Part shown: positions 16,903 to 25,933 of the stretch, in pieces
How positions within the stretch are numbered: the stretch's first letter is position 1
Layout: each line of letters starts with the position of its first letter
DNA from: Malonomonas rubra DSM 5091
GTDB taxonomy: Bacteria > Desulfobacterota > Desulfuromonadia > Desulfuromonadales > Geopsychrobacteraceae
Assembly: GCF_900142125.1 (NCBI RefSeq)
Contig: NZ_FQZT01000009.1
Coordinates: 84,428 to 148,427 of the forward strand
Reading direction: 5' to 3'
DNA: 64,000 nucleotides
Notes under the pieces: generated by a model
Databases searched by the model: none
The model's input: the letters and a program-made list of their open reading frames with translations, nothing else
What the model was told of the DNA's origin: nothing
Program-made: the position numbers and the translations under genes

Positions 16903-18243
16903 GTGGAAAAATTCAAAGTCAGTTTAGTCAGCCTCGGCTGTGCGAAAAATCTGGTCGATGCCGAGGTGATGCTTGGGCATCTGCCACTCGATCGTTACGA
17001 GATTGTTCTTGATGACAGCCAGGCTGATATCATCATCGTCAATACCTGTTCCTTCATCAACGATGCTAAAGAAGAATCGGTCGACACCATTCTTGAAGTG
17101 GCTGATTTTAAGCAGGAGGGTCATTGCAAGCTGCTGGTGGTGACTGGATGCCTGCCGCAACGCTACAAGGAGGATCTGGCCAAGCAGCTGCCGGAAGTCG
17201 ACCTGTTTATCGGTATCGGTGAGGTGCCGCGTTTGGTCGAACTGATAGAGCGTCAGTTGCAGCAGGGCAAGCCGAGCGTTGAGGTTGGCGAACCCGATTT
17301 TCTTTACGATCACCAAACGCCACGGGTCAACTCGTCTCCCTTCTACAGCAGCTACATCAAGATCGCCGAAGGCTGCTCAAATTACTGCTCCTACTGCATC
17401 ATCCCGCAACTGCGTGGTGGGTTGCGTTCTCGCGCCATAGATTCGGTAGTGAAAGAAGCGCGCAACCTGGCAGCCCAGGGGGTGAAGGAGATCAACCTGA
17501 TCGCTCAGGATATTACTGCGTACGGGATGGACCGGGCGGACGGCGCAACGATCGAGACGTTGCTTAAAGAGCTGGTAAAAGTCGAAGAGATTGACTGGAT
17601 TCGCCTGCTTTATGCCTATCCCGAAGGTGTTTCCGACGAATTGATCGACCTGATTGCCACAGAGGATAAAATCTGCAACTACCTTGACATACCACTGCAG
17701 CATATTGATGATCAGGTGCTGGCGGCAATGAATCGGCGCCTGGGCGAAGAGGGTATCCGGGCGCTGCTGAAAAAGCTGCGCGAACGGATCCCCGACCTGA
17801 CCCTGCGCACCTCTTTCATTGTTGGGTTCCCTGGCGAGACCCGCGAGCAGTATGACAAGTTGCTCGAATTCGTCAAAGAGGGGCACTTCGAGCGAGTCGG
17901 CGTCTTCCGCTACTCGCGTGAAGAGGGGACCGGGGCGGCTGAGTTGCCGGACCAAGTGCCGGGCCAGACCAAACGAGGTCGTCTCAACCGCCTGATGAAG
18001 GCGCAGGCGCGCGTTTCCTTTAACAAGAACCGTGCTCTGATCGGTCGCACCGAGACAGTTCTGGTGGAAGGTTATAGCGACGAAACCGATCTGTTGTTGA
18101 AAGGGCGCAGTGCCCGGCAGGCACCAGATGTCGATGGCCAGTTCCTGATTACCTCCGGACAAGCCGATGTTGGCGAGCTGGTGCAACTTAAAATTACCGA
18201 TTCCTCCGAATACGACCTGATCGGTGAGATCATCGAGGAGTAA
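16903..18243 (+). CDS. rimO: Ribosomal protein S12 methylthiotransferase RimO
   Basis: A 446-aa radical-SAM enzyme that adds a methylthio group to the conserved Asp of ribosomal protein S12. The N-terminal UPF0004 domain begins [16 protein letters not shown] (with a cluster Cys), the radical SAM core has [15 protein letters not shown] (CxxxCxxC), and a C-terminal TRAM domain ends the protein. Length and motif spacing match RimO rather than MiaB (note [13 protein letters not shown]). Start is GTG 16903, 11 nt after the upstream stop. It is followed 3 nt later by apbE; the operon groups protein- and cofactor-modification functions. Confidence 0.95.
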   Translation: MEKFKVSLVSLGCAKNLVDAEVMLGHLPLDRYEIVLDDSQADIIIVNTCSFINDAKEESVDTILEVADFKQEGHCKLLVVTGCLPQRYKEDLAKQLPEVDLFIGIGEVPRLVELIERQLQQGKPSVEVGEPDFLYDHQTPRVNSSPFYSSYIKIAEGCSNYCSYCIIPQLRGGLRSRAIDSVVKEARNLAAQGVKEINLIAQDITAYGMDRADGATIETLLKELVKVEEIDWIRLLYAYPEGVSDELIDLIATEDKICNYLDIPLQHIDDQVLAAMNRRLGEEGIRALLKKLRERIPDLTLRTSFIVGFPGETREQYDKLLEFVKEGHFERVGVFRYSREEGTGAAELPDQVPGQTKRGRLNRLMKAQARVSFNKNRALIGRTETVLVEGYSDETDLLLKGRSARQAPDVDGQFLITSGQADVGELVQLKITDSSEYDLIGEIIEE

Positions 18244-18246
18244 GCG

Positions 18247-19230
18247 ATGTTCGGGCGCCAATGGGTGACTCTGCTGCTGGTGCTGATTGCGGCGCTGCTC
18301 TGGTGGCGGTTGCCTCCGGGTGAGCAGCAGCTCTCCCGCACCGCACTGGTGATGGGCACTCTGGTTGAGATCAAAGCTTTCGGCGATGACGAGGAGCAGC
18401 TCGACAGCGCCATCAGTAAAGCCTTTGCCGAGATGACCCGGCTGGAAGCTTTGCTATCCAGTCACCAGCCGAAGAGTGAGATCTCCCGCCTGTCGAATTC
18501 GGCTGATGAATTTGTTGCCAGCCCGGAAACAATTGAATTGATCAGCTTGGGGCGAAAGATCGCCGAACGCAGCAACGGCGCGTTCGATATGACCCTCGGA
18601 GCCTTGAAAAAGCTTTGGGCGATCGAGAGTGAGAATCCACAAGTTCCCAGCGAGGAGCAGATTGCCGTAGCCTTGCAGGGCGTCGGGCCGGAAGCTTTGC
18701 AACTGGATGGCAACCGGGTGCGCAAAAAACTGCCAGGCCTGCAGGTTGATCTCGGTGGTATCGCCAAAGGCTACGCTGTCGATCGGGCGCTGGCGCTTCT
18801 GCGCGCGGCTGGAATCACCTCCGCGTCTGTCAATGCTGGCGGCGATATCGCCCTGCTGGGCGATCACGATGGCCGCCCCTGGCGCATCGGCATCCAGCAT
18901 CCGCGCAAATCGGGCGAACTGCTGGCGGCTCTCGAGCTGAGCGACCGGGCGGTGGTTTCCTCCGGTGATTACGAGCGTTTCTTTGAGCAGGATGGCATCC
19001 GCTATCATCATATCTTCGACCCCCGTAGTGGCCAGCCGGCCCGACTCTGCCAGAGTGTGACCGTGGTTGCCGCCGATGCCGCCAGTGCCGATGCTTTGGC
19101 CACTGCTGCCTTTGTGCTTGGCCCGGAAGAGGGGTTACAGTTGCTTGAACAATTGCCGGACGTCGAAGGATTGATCATTGCGAACAACGGCAAAGAATGG
19201 CAAACGAGCGGTTTGCCACAGAGCCAATGA
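18247..19230 (+). CDS. apbE: FAD:protein FMN transferase ApbE
   Basis: A 327-aa flavin transferase that attaches FMN covalently to a Thr in extracytoplasmic or membrane redox proteins (for example RnfG, NqrB/C and FMN_bind proteins). An N-terminal hydrophobic segment (about residues 5-20) serves as signal anchor; no lipobox Cys is present. Family motifs: ALVMGTLVEIKAFG near the start, VDLGGIAKGYAVDRAL, the NAGGDIALLG segment and the DPRSGQPA motif, plus the late Asp/Thr-rich metal site around VAADAASADALATAAF. Its stop overlaps the next start (ATGA), and the next two genes (NusG domain II and Gx transporter) form a tightly linked set. No obvious flavin acceptor protein is encoded in the window. 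Confidence 0.94.
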   Translation: MFGRQWVTLLLVLIAALLWWRLPPGEQQLSRTALVMGTLVEIKAFGDDEEQLDSAISKAFAEMTRLEALLSSHQPKSEISRLSNSADEFVASPETIELISLGRKIAERSNGAFDMTLGALKKLWAIESENPQVPSEEQIAVALQGVGPEALQLDGNRVRKKLPGLQVDLGGIAKGYAVDRALALLRAAGITSASVNAGGDIALLGDHDGRPWRIGIQHPRKSGELLAALELSDRAVVSSGDYERFFEQDGIRYHHIFDPRSGQPARLCQSVTVVAADAASADALATAAFVLGPEEGLQLLEQLPDVEGLIIANNGKEWQTSGLPQSQ

Positions 19231-19622
19231 TGAAAGTCTTCGGTTGGCGACGGCGGTTGACTCCGTTCGATCGAAAGCTGACGGCCATACTGGCAATTTG
19301 TGTTTTCATAAGCTTTCTGTTGCCGCTGCGGCAGGGGATTGGGGCGCGAGTCCTGGTTGAACGGGATGGTAAGGTGATTTATACCGCTGATTTAGATCAT
19401 GATCAGCAGGTTGAGCTGCAGGGACCGCTCGGTGTTACCGTACTGCAGATCGAGGATCATGCAGCGCGGGTTATCAGTTCCCCTTGCCCACAAAAGATTT
19501 GCATCGGGCTGGGCAAAGCGAAGCACTCCGGCGACCTGCTCGCCTGTGTGCCGAACAGGCTGGTGATCCGGATCGAAGGGGACGAAGAAAAGGAGCGGGG
19601 TTATGACCTCCTCAGCCGTTGA
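19227..19622 (+). CDS. NusG domain II-containing membrane-anchored protein
   Basis: A 131-aa protein with one N-terminal TM helix (about residues 17-36) and an extracytoplasmic NusG domain II-like fold (about 40-125), shown by VLVERDGKVIYTADLDHDQ, the EIxDHxARVxSSPCPQKIC pattern and a second CVPNRLVIRI strand. The SPCPQKIC cysteine pair is typical of these small proteins. Start ATG 19227 or 19230, overlapping the apbE stop; an extension further upstream lies inside apbE. It overlaps the Gx transporter gene by 20 bp. This partner pair (NusG_II plus Gx transporter) recurs next to apbE or polyprenyl synthases in anaerobes; function is not established. Confidence 0.85.
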   Translation: MMKVFGWRRRLTPFDRKLTAILAICVFISFLLPLRQGIGARVLVERDGKVIYTADLDHDQQVELQGPLGVTVLQIEDHAARVISSPCPQKICIGLGKAKHSGDLLACVPNRLVIRIEGDEEKERGYDLLSR

Positions 19623-20175
19623 TCCGGTTGCCCTTGAGCAGACCCGGCAGCGGGTTTTCATGGCGCTCTTTATCGCTCTGGCAGTGGCGTTGCACACTTT
19701 TGAGGCACTTTTGCCGAACCCGTTGCCCTGGTTCCGCATCGGTCTGGCCAACATTATGGCACTAACAGCGCTGTTTATTTACGGAGTGCAGGCGCTCTGG
19801 ATCGTCAACATGGCGCGCATTCTGGTTGGCAGCCTGTTGCTCGGCAACCTGTTTTCCCCGGCATTTCTGCTCTCTTTTTCCGGTGGTCTGCTGGCAACCT
19901 TGCTGATGGGGTTGTCGTTTCGTCTCTTTCGGCCGAAGATCGGCCCTGTCGGGGTTTCGCTCTGTGGTGCTGTCGGTCATATCGGCGGTCAAATGCTGAT
20001 CGCCTGGCTGCTGATTGTGCGTCACCCCTCAATCTGGATGATGCTGCCTTTCTTCCTGCTGTTCGCCCTGATCAGTGGTATGCTCAATGGGTTGGTCGCC
20101 GATTATTTGCTGGAAGCCTTGAGCGGACATCCGGCCTTTGGCCGATTGCGCACAATGTTTGCAAAACAGGGGTGA
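19603..20175 (+). CDS. Gx transporter family membrane protein (ECF-like)
   Basis: A 190-aa integral membrane protein with about five to six TM helices and the conserved LPNPLPWFRIGLANIMAL motif of the Gx transporter / 'heptaprenyl diphosphate synthase component I' family. The later GQMLIAWLLI and LPFFLLFALISGMLNGLVADYLL helices also match. The gene overlaps the NusG domain II gene and follows apbE. The substrate is not known; similarity to ECF S-components suggests uptake of a vitamin-like or flavin-like compound, and the apbE context makes a flavin attractive, but this is inference. Family naming as a synthase subunit is probably historical. Confidence 0.85.
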   Translation: MTSSAVDPVALEQTRQRVFMALFIALAVALHTFEALLPNPLPWFRIGLANIMALTALFIYGVQALWIVNMARILVGSLLLGNLFSPAFLLSFSGGLLATLLMGLSFRLFRPKIGPVGVSLCGAVGHIGGQMLIAWLLIVRHPSIWMMLPFFLLFALISGMLNGLVADYLLEALSGHPAFGRLRTMFAKQG

Positions 20176-20217
20176 GATGTTTTTATTCAACCCTTACATT
20201 GATAATGGAGAATCAGA

Positions 20218-21213
20218 ATGAAAGTTGTTCTTCCCGTCGCTGGCAAAGGCACCCGTTTGCGCCCGCATACGCATACCAAGGCCAAGTCACTGGTACATGT
20301 CGCCGGTAAGACCGTCCTGGAACACATCATCGAACGCCTGCAGGCGATCGATGTTGAAGAGTTCATTTTCATTACAGATGAGAACGGTCAGCAGGTTGCC
20401 AATTTTATGCAGAGTAAGTTTCCCGAGCTCAAGTGCTCTTACCTGGTGCAGAAAGAGCGGCTCGGTCCGGCGCACGCGGTTGCTCTGGCGGCTCCACAGG
20501 TCAGCGAGGGGGATGATTTGCTGGTGGTCTTCAACGACACTATTTTTGTCACCGATCTGGCGAAGATCCCCAAGCTTTGTGAAGATGCCGACGGCTTGAT
20601 TTATTCGAAAGAGGTCGAAGATTATCAACGCTTCGGCGTCAACGTGATGCGCGATGGTTACATTGTCGATATGGTGGAGAAGCCGGATACGCCGATTTCC
20701 AGGCTGGCGCAGGTCGGTCTCTATTATATGAAGGATGGCGCCGGGTTCATTCGGGCGATCGAAAAGACGATCGAAGCGGGTGAAACGGTCAAGGGTGAGT
20801 ATTATTTGCCATCGGTGTTCATGCGCATGATCGGCGAAGGTGCCAAGTTCAAAGCACCGGAGATCGATGACTGGCTCGATTGCGGCAAGCCGGAAACTCT
20901 GCTTGAAACTAATCGTTTTCTGCTCAAGGGACGGCATCACATTCATGGCGAAGCGGTCAATTGCGTGCTGATCGAACCGGTGCATATCGAGCGCGGTGCG
21001 ATCGTCAGAAACTCGATTATCGGCCCGAACGTTTCAGTCGCCGCCGGCAGCCGGATTGAAAATTCCGTTATTAGCAATTCGATCATCAACGCCGAAAACA
21101 AAGTCAGCAACCTGATTCTGGAGGAGTCGTTGCTGGGAGATTCCGTGACGCTCGTCGGCTCTCCCCGTAGAATGAACATCGGCGATCATTCGTTGATAGA
21201 AATGGACCAGTAA
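20218..21213 (+). CDS. Nucleotidyltransferase, glucose-1-phosphate thymidylyl/uridylyltransferase type
   Basis: A 331-aa sugar-nucleotide synthase. The N-terminal NTP-transferase domain has VAGKGTRLRPHT with the catalytic Arg/Lys pair, followed by KSLVHVAGKTVLEHI, the VVFNDTIF motif (metal Asp) and VGLYYMKDG. The C-terminal part (about 245-320) shows hexapeptide-type left-handed beta-helix repeats (VLIEPVHIERGAIVRNSIIG and so on, shown here in part). Start ATG 20218 with a GGAGAA site. It resembles archaeal-type or long RmlA-like proteins; exact sugar and nucleotide cannot be read from sequence. No other sugar-nucleotide genes are adjacent. Confidence 0.88.
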   Translation: MKVVLPVAGKGTRLRPHTHTKAKSLVHVAGKTVLEHIIERLQAIDVEEFIFITDENGQQVANFMQSKFPELKCSYLVQKERLGPAHAVALAAPQVSEGDDLLVVFNDTIFVTDLAKIPKLCEDADGLIYSKEVEDYQRFGVNVMRDGYIVDMVEKPDTPISRLAQVGLYYMKDGAGFIRAIEKTIEAGETVKGEYYLPSVFMRMIGEGAKFKAPEIDDWLDCGKPETLLETNRFLLKGRHHIHGEAVNCVLIEPVHIERGAIVRNSIIGPNVSVAAGSRIENSVISNSIINAENKVSNLILEESLLGDSVTLVGSPRRMNIGDHSLIEMDQ

Positions 21214-21221
21214 AAGAAATT

Positions 21222-22814
21222 ATGGACTACCAGCAGTATCTGCCATATCTGATTCCTCCTCTGCTCGGGGCTTTGATCGGTTACGTGACCAACTACATTG
21301 CCATCCGCATGTTGTTCCGGCCGCTACGCCCCTGGCGCTTTCTCGGTATCCGCATTCCGCTGACGCCTGGAATTATCCCGTCCAAACGGGGTGAGTTGGC
21401 GCGCAAGATGGGCGAGATGGTTGGTGAACATCTGCTGACGGTCGATGATGTCGGCCGGGCGTTTGAAAAAGATTCAATTCAGCGTGAGCTCCGGCTGGCA
21501 GTGACTGACAAGCTTGGTGTGTTCCTTGACCGTGAACTGGGTCCGTTGGAGTCGCTGATACCGGATCGTTTCCGTGCCCGTTTCCGCGAACTGGTCGACC
21601 TGCTGCGTGGCAAAGTGGTCAAGCTGGTGTTCGATTACCTGCAAAGCGATGCCTTTGAGCAGAAGCTGCGCGATTACCTGCAGCGGCAGGGGGATCAGCT
21701 GCTGGCGCGCGATCTCGCCAGCTTCCTCACCCCGCAACGTTACCGCGACCTGCAGCTGCACCTCGATGGCAAATACGCCGAGTTCTTTCAGTCGCCGAAG
21801 GTAGCCAACGCCGTCGGCAACTATATCGATGCCAAGACCGAGAAACTGTTTTCCAGCGATAAGCCGCTGAAGGATGTGCTACCGAAAGATCTGGTCGAGT
21901 TGCTTCTGGCCCAGCTGGAGAAGGAACTGCCACCGTTGGCGGAGAAGTTCGGTGGCATGTTGTACGATCCGCAGTTTCGCAAGCGGCTGGTGAAAAAGGG
22001 CAAAAAGGCGATCGATTCCTTCCTCGATTCTCTCGGTGGGCTGGCCGGATTGCTCAGCGGTTTTATCGACCTGAACAAGATTTACGATAAAATTCCTGAA
22101 TTTCTCGACAAGGCGGGTGACGAGATCGCCAAGTGGCTGCGCGAAGCGGAAACCCAGGAGCAACTGGCGAAGCTGTTGCGCGAGCGGGTCGATATGTTAC
22201 TTGAACGTTCTCTAGCCAGCTATCTGGAGAAGCTACCCTACGAAAAAGTGGTCGGTACACGGCAGTTTATCCGCAACCAGGTGGTCGAGACGATTCAGTC
22301 GCGTAAAACCATCGACACCGCACTGATTCTCACCGAGAGCGCCATCGACCGGATCAAGGATCGCTCCTTCGACAACCTTTTGCGTACGACGATGCCGGAC
22401 GGCGGGGTCGAGCGGGCACGCAATCAACTCGCTGAGAAGCTGCTGTCGGTGATCCGTTCCGCGGAAGCACGACAGGCGCTGGAAACCATCCTCACTGAAC
22501 AGAGCGAGGAATGGATTTACCGAAAACCGCTCGGTCTGCTCTCCGCCCGTTTGCCGGGGGACCTGCGCAGCGAGCTGGAAGCGGCTGTTTGCCAACTGGT
22601 TGAAGAGTTGCTGAAAAAGGAAGCGCCGCGCCTGGTCGAGACCCTCAACGTCAAGAAGATGGTTGAGGAGAAAGTTAACGGTCTTGATATCCTGCAGGTT
22701 GAAGGCCTGTTGATGGGGATCATGAAAGAGCAGTTCAAGTACATCAACCTGTTCGGGGCGCTGCTCGGTTTCCTGATCGGGTTTATCAACCTGTTGGCGT
22801 TGCAGTTTATGTGA
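21222..22814 (+). CDS. DUF445 family membrane protein (YheB-like)
   Basis: A 530-aa protein. The N-terminus (LIPPLLGALIGYVTNYIAI, a TM helix, then MLFRPLRPW and LTPGIIPSKRGELARKMG) and the C-terminal TM helix (LFGALLGFLIGFINLLAL) are the two conserved ends of DUF445. The 430 residues between are charged and largely helical, predicted soluble and coiled. The terminal helices would make a hairpin anchored at both ends. Members are linked to envelope or sporulation roles in different phyla, but no defined biochemical activity is known. It starts 8 nt after the nucleotidyltransferase stop, so the two are probably co-transcribed. Confidence 0.88.
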   Translation: MDYQQYLPYLIPPLLGALIGYVTNYIAIRMLFRPLRPWRFLGIRIPLTPGIIPSKRGELARKMGEMVGEHLLTVDDVGRAFEKDSIQRELRLAVTDKLGVFLDRELGPLESLIPDRFRARFRELVDLLRGKVVKLVFDYLQSDAFEQKLRDYLQRQGDQLLARDLASFLTPQRYRDLQLHLDGKYAEFFQSPKVANAVGNYIDAKTEKLFSSDKPLKDVLPKDLVELLLAQLEKELPPLAEKFGGMLYDPQFRKRLVKKGKKAIDSFLDSLGGLAGLLSGFIDLNKIYDKIPEFLDKAGDEIAKWLREAETQEQLAKLLRERVDMLLERSLASYLEKLPYEKVVGTRQFIRNQVVETIQSRKTIDTALILTESAIDRIKDRSFDNLLRTTMPDGGVERARNQLAEKLLSVIRSAEARQALETILTEQSEEWIYRKPLGLLSARLPGDLRSELEAAVCQLVEELLKKEAPRLVETLNVKKMVEEKVNGLDILQVEGLLMGIMKEQFKYINLFGALLGFLIGFINLLALQFM

Positions 22815-22899
22815 TTTGAATTGTAGCGGTTCGTTGGGGAGCTCCTGCCCACTCTGAGCCGTGCTGAATGGTTACATTCAATGGTAAAAGGAGAGCCGG

Positions 22900-23787
22900 A
22901 TGTTCGAAAATGACGAGGATCTGAAAGGGCAGTTACGGCGGGTTCTGGCTTCGGTGGAGCAGTTGCTGCCGCAGGCGGTGGGCGAGGTCGACTGGAGCGG
23001 GACCATAGCCGCCAACTGGCGTCGCCATTCTTTTGCCGGTTACCTGGAACCGGTCGATGAGGTCGATCCAGTGCAGCTGGATGACCTGCTCGGCATCGAC
23101 AAGCAGAAGCGGGTCCTCGATGAAAACACCCGCCAGTTCGTCAGCGGCTATCCCTCCAACAACGTGTTGCTCTGGGGGACGCGCGGCACCGGTAAATCGA
23201 CGCTGGTACGGGCGCTGCTTAACACCTATGCTGATCGTGGTTTGCGGGTTATTCAGGTCGATAAAGATGACCTGATCTATCTGCCCGATATCTTTTCCGC
23301 GATCAAAGGGCAGGAGTATCACTTTATCATTCTTTGCGATGATCTTTCCTTCGAGGCCGGGGAATCGAGTTACAAGATGTTGAAAAGCGCTCTCGACGGC
23401 TCGGTTTACGCCGCACCGCAGAACGTCCGTTTTTACGTCACCTCCAACCGGCGCTACCTCTTGCCGGAGTATGAGACCGACAACCTTGGTTTCAAAATGG
23501 TCAACAACGAGCTGCACGCTGGTGAGGGGGTGGAAGAAAAAAGTTCGCTGGCTGATCGCTTCGGTCTCTGGGTGCCTTTCCATCTTTTTACCCAGGATCA
23601 GTATTTTGAACTGGTGAAACAGATCACTGGCCGACTGGCGCAAGAGAGCGGAATCAGCGTAGAATGGAACAAGGAATTACGCGACGCGGCTTTGCGCTGG
23701 TCGCATGACAAGAGCAAGCGCTGTGGCCGGACGGCATTACAATTTTCCCGCTACTGGGTCGGTCAGCAGCTGTTGAAACGGAGTTGA
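22900..23787 (+). CDS. DUF815 family AAA-type ATPase
   Basis: A 295-aa P-loop ATPase. Walker A is GTRGTGKST (about residues 96-104), Walker B is HFIILCDDLSF, and sensor-1-like VRFYVTSNRRYLLPEY follows. The upstream GIDKQKRVLDENTRQF and the downstream SLADRFGLWVPFHLFTQDQY are diagnostic of DUF815. The region before Walker A (residues 1-70) is a short helical cap. An AAAGGAG site precedes ATG 22900. Function is unknown; the family often lies next to housekeeping genes. The msrA start is 1 nt after the stop, so the two are coupled. Confidence 0.88.
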   Translation: MFENDEDLKGQLRRVLASVEQLLPQAVGEVDWSGTIAANWRRHSFAGYLEPVDEVDPVQLDDLLGIDKQKRVLDENTRQFVSGYPSNNVLLWGTRGTGKSTLVRALLNTYADRGLRVIQVDKDDLIYLPDIFSAIKGQEYHFIILCDDLSFEAGESSYKMLKSALDGSVYAAPQNVRFYVTSNRRYLLPEYETDNLGFKMVNNELHAGEGVEEKSSLADRFGLWVPFHLFTQDQYFELVKQITGRLAQESGISVEWNKELRDAALRWSHDKSKRCGRTALQFSRYWVGQQLLKRS

Positions 23788-23788
23788 G

Positions 23789-24259
23789 ATGGAACGAGCA
23801 ACTTTTGCCGCTGGTTGTTTCTGGGGCATTGAAGAAGTCTTCCGCACCACCGAAGGGGTGATTGAAACCCAGGTTGGCTACATGGGGGGTAGTGTCGAAA
23901 ACCCGACCTATCAATTGGTTTGTACGGGCGAGACCGGCCATGCCGAGGTGGTCGATCTGCGGTTTGACCCAGAGGTGATCAGCTATGCACAGCTGCTGGA
24001 TATTTTCTGGCGCAAGCACAACCCGACGACACTCAACCGGCAGGGCTGGGATATCGGCACGCAGTACCGCAGCGCGATTTTTTATCACAGTGAGCAACAG
24101 CGCACTGTTGCCGAGCAGTCGAAAACAGAGATGGACGCAAGTGACCGCTATGACGACGTGATTGTGACGGAAATCACGCCTTCAGGGCCGTTCTGGCGCG
24201 CGGAAGAGTATCATCAGCACTACATTCTGAAAAACAAGCCTTCCAGTTGCGGTGGCTAA
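23789..24259 (+). CDS. msrA: Peptide methionine-(S)-S-oxide reductase MsrA
   Basis: A 156-aa repair enzyme that reduces methionine-S-sulfoxide in proteins. The catalytic GCFWGIEE motif puts the nucleophile at C10; GYMGGSVENPTY, TGHAEVV, FWRKHNPTTLNRQGWDIGTQYRS and YHQHYI are standard. A second Cys near the C-terminus (KPSSCGG) can resolve the sulfenic intermediate. No signal peptide, so cytoplasmic. Upstream ACGGAG site overlapping the DUF815 end. The next gene follows after a strong ribosome-binding site but without a normal start codon. Confidence 0.96.
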   Translation: MERATFAAGCFWGIEEVFRTTEGVIETQVGYMGGSVENPTYQLVCTGETGHAEVVDLRFDPEVISYAQLLDIFWRKHNPTTLNRQGWDIGTQYRSAIFYHSEQQRTVAEQSKTEMDASDRYDDVIVTEITPSGPFWRAEEYHQHYILKNKPSSCGG

Positions 24260-24271
24260 AGGAGCAGAACG

Positions 24272-25072
24272 ATCCTTTTTTCCTCGCTGCAAAAATCGCT
24301 GCGTTTAACCAATCTGCTTCAGTTGGCCGCCTTCCTGCTGGTCGTTCTCGGCTGCTTCTGGGGATTGCTGCAGGGGGCAGAAAACCTCGGTTATAGCTGG
24401 CACTGGACCCGGGTACCGCGCTACCTCTACAAAATCACTGATGAAGGCTGGCAGGCCGGCCCCTTGTTGCAAGGATTATGGCTGACGCTGGAAATTACGG
24501 TTGTCAGCCTGCTACTGTCGCTAGTGATCGGTCTGCTCACGGCGCTGATGCGCCTCTCCCGCAGCCCAATGGCAAAGGGGATCGCCTGGGTTTACCTGGA
24601 GGCGATCCGCAATACGCCGTTGCTGATCCAGATTTTCATCATCTATTTCGTCTTCGCACCGATCCTTGATCTCGGCCGTTTCAGTTCTGCGGTGTTGGCG
24701 CTCAGCCTGTTCGAAGGCGCTTACGCCTCGGAGATCATCCGTGCAGGAATTCTCGCGATCCCGCTTGGTCAGTGGGAAGCGTCCGCCTCTCTCGGCCTCA
24801 AGCCGCCGCAGATTTATCGCTTCATCATTCTGCCGCAGGCGATCCGGCAGATGATTCCGCCGCTGACCAGTCAGGGGATCTCGCTGATCAAAGACTCCGC
24901 GCTGGTGTCGACTATCGCTATTTACGACCTGACCATGCAGGGGCAACAGATCGTGGCAGAAACCTTCCTTACTTTTGAAATCTGGTTCACGGTGGCAGCG
25001 ATTTACCTGCTGGTCACCACATTACTCTCTCTTCTGGTAAGATATCTGGAATCTTTGTTTTCTGTTCAATAA
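24272..25072 (+). CDS. Polar amino-acid ABC transporter permease (HisM/GlnP type), possible ATC start
   Basis: A 266-aa inner-membrane permease with about five to six TM helices. The LTLEITVVSLLLSLVIGLL N-terminal HisM segment, YLEAIRNTPLLIQIF and the EAA loop EGAYASEIIRAGI...GQWEAS are conserved. After the msrA stop there is AAGGAG (24259-24264) and then, 7 nt later, ATC at 24272; no ATG or GTG exists in frame before residue 18. ATC start preserves the basic segment (QKSLR) before TM1, whereas TTG 24323 would begin inside TM1. CTG 24287 and 24299 are alternatives. Partners are the binding protein and second permease directly downstream. The start is the uncertain point, not the function. Confidence 0.85.
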   Translation: MLFSSLQKSLRLTNLLQLAAFLLVVLGCFWGLLQGAENLGYSWHWTRVPRYLYKITDEGWQAGPLLQGLWLTLEITVVSLLLSLVIGLLTALMRLSRSPMAKGIAWVYLEAIRNTPLLIQIFIIYFVFAPILDLGRFSSAVLALSLFEGAYASEIIRAGILAIPLGQWEASASLGLKPPQIYRFIILPQAIRQMIPPLTSQGISLIKDSALVSTIAIYDLTMQGQQIVAETFLTFEIWFTVAAIYLLVTTLLSLLVRYLESLFSVQ

Positions 25073-25096
25073 CCTGAAATTCTCGGAGGTTTTCCC

Positions 25097-25921
25097 ATGA
25101 AAATGCGAATCGGTCTGATTTTATTGGTGTTGTTTGCTCTGCTGGCATCGCCGCTCTGTGCCAGCGAAGTGCGCAAAGAGCTGACTGATGCGAGTACCCT
25201 GGCGAAAGTGATCGCCGATAACAAACTGCGAGTCGGCTTTTCCACTTTCGTGCCCTGGGCGATGAAGGATAAAAAGGGCGGTTACACCGGCTTCGAGATC
25301 GAAGTCGCCAAGCAGCTGGCGACCGATATGGGAGTCGAGGTTCAGTTCGTTCCGACCAAGTGGTCCGGTATCATCCCGGCGCTGCTGACCGGCAAGTTCG
25401 ATATCATCATCGGTGGCATGGGAATCACCCCGGAGCGCAACCTGAAGGTGAATTTCTCCAACCCATACGAGTTTACCGGGATGTCGATTATCGCCAATAA
25501 AAAGCTGGCAGGCAGCAAGATGGGATTGGAAGCCTTCAATACTGCTGAGATGACAATCTCGGCTCGAATCGGTACGACAGCTGCGGCGGCCGCGAAGAAG
25601 TTTCTGCCGAAAGCGCAACTTCGACTGTTTGATGATGAAGGCCAGGCGCTACAAGAGGTGTTGAATAACCGTGCTGCTGCAATGGTCTCTTCACAGCCGT
25701 TCCCGGAGTTCCAGACGTTGAAGTATGCCGACAAAACCTATTTGCCGCTTGCGGGCAAAACCTTCACGAAAGAACCGATTGGTTTCGCCATCCGCAAAGG
25801 GGATATCGATTTTCTCAACTACCTGAACAACTGGGTTCTGGTCAAAAACTCCGACGGCTGGCTGCAGGAACGCTACGACTACTGGTTCACTACCCAGGAC
25901 TGGAAGAGCCAGGTCGAATAG
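25097..25921 (+). CDS. Polar amino-acid ABC transporter substrate-binding protein
   Basis: A 274-aa periplasmic binding protein of family 3 (SBP_bac_3). A Sec signal peptide covers about residues 1-23 (core LILLVLFALLASPLCA). The mature protein has KLRVGFSTFVPWAMKDKKGG, GFEIEVAKQLATDMG, GKFDIIIGGMGITPERN and the second-lobe SARIGTTAAAAAK segment. The GMGITPERNL motif carries the Arg/Asp expected to bind an amino-acid alpha-carboxylate and amine. Ligand identity is unclear; the acidic/polar amino acid subfamily is likely. GGAGG precedes ATG 25097. It lies between two permease genes; the matching ATPase is missing from this cluster. Confidence 0.92.
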   Translation: MKMRIGLILLVLFALLASPLCASEVRKELTDASTLAKVIADNKLRVGFSTFVPWAMKDKKGGYTGFEIEVAKQLATDMGVEVQFVPTKWSGIIPALLTGKFDIIIGGMGITPERNLKVNFSNPYEFTGMSIIANKKLAGSKMGLEAFNTAEMTISARIGTTAAAAAKKFLPKAQLRLFDDEGQALQEVLNNRAAAMVSSQPFPEFQTLKYADKTYLPLAGKTFTKEPIGFAIRKGDIDFLNYLNNWVLVKNSDGWLQERYDYWFTTQDWKSQVE

Positions 25922-25933
25922 GAACAGATCCTC

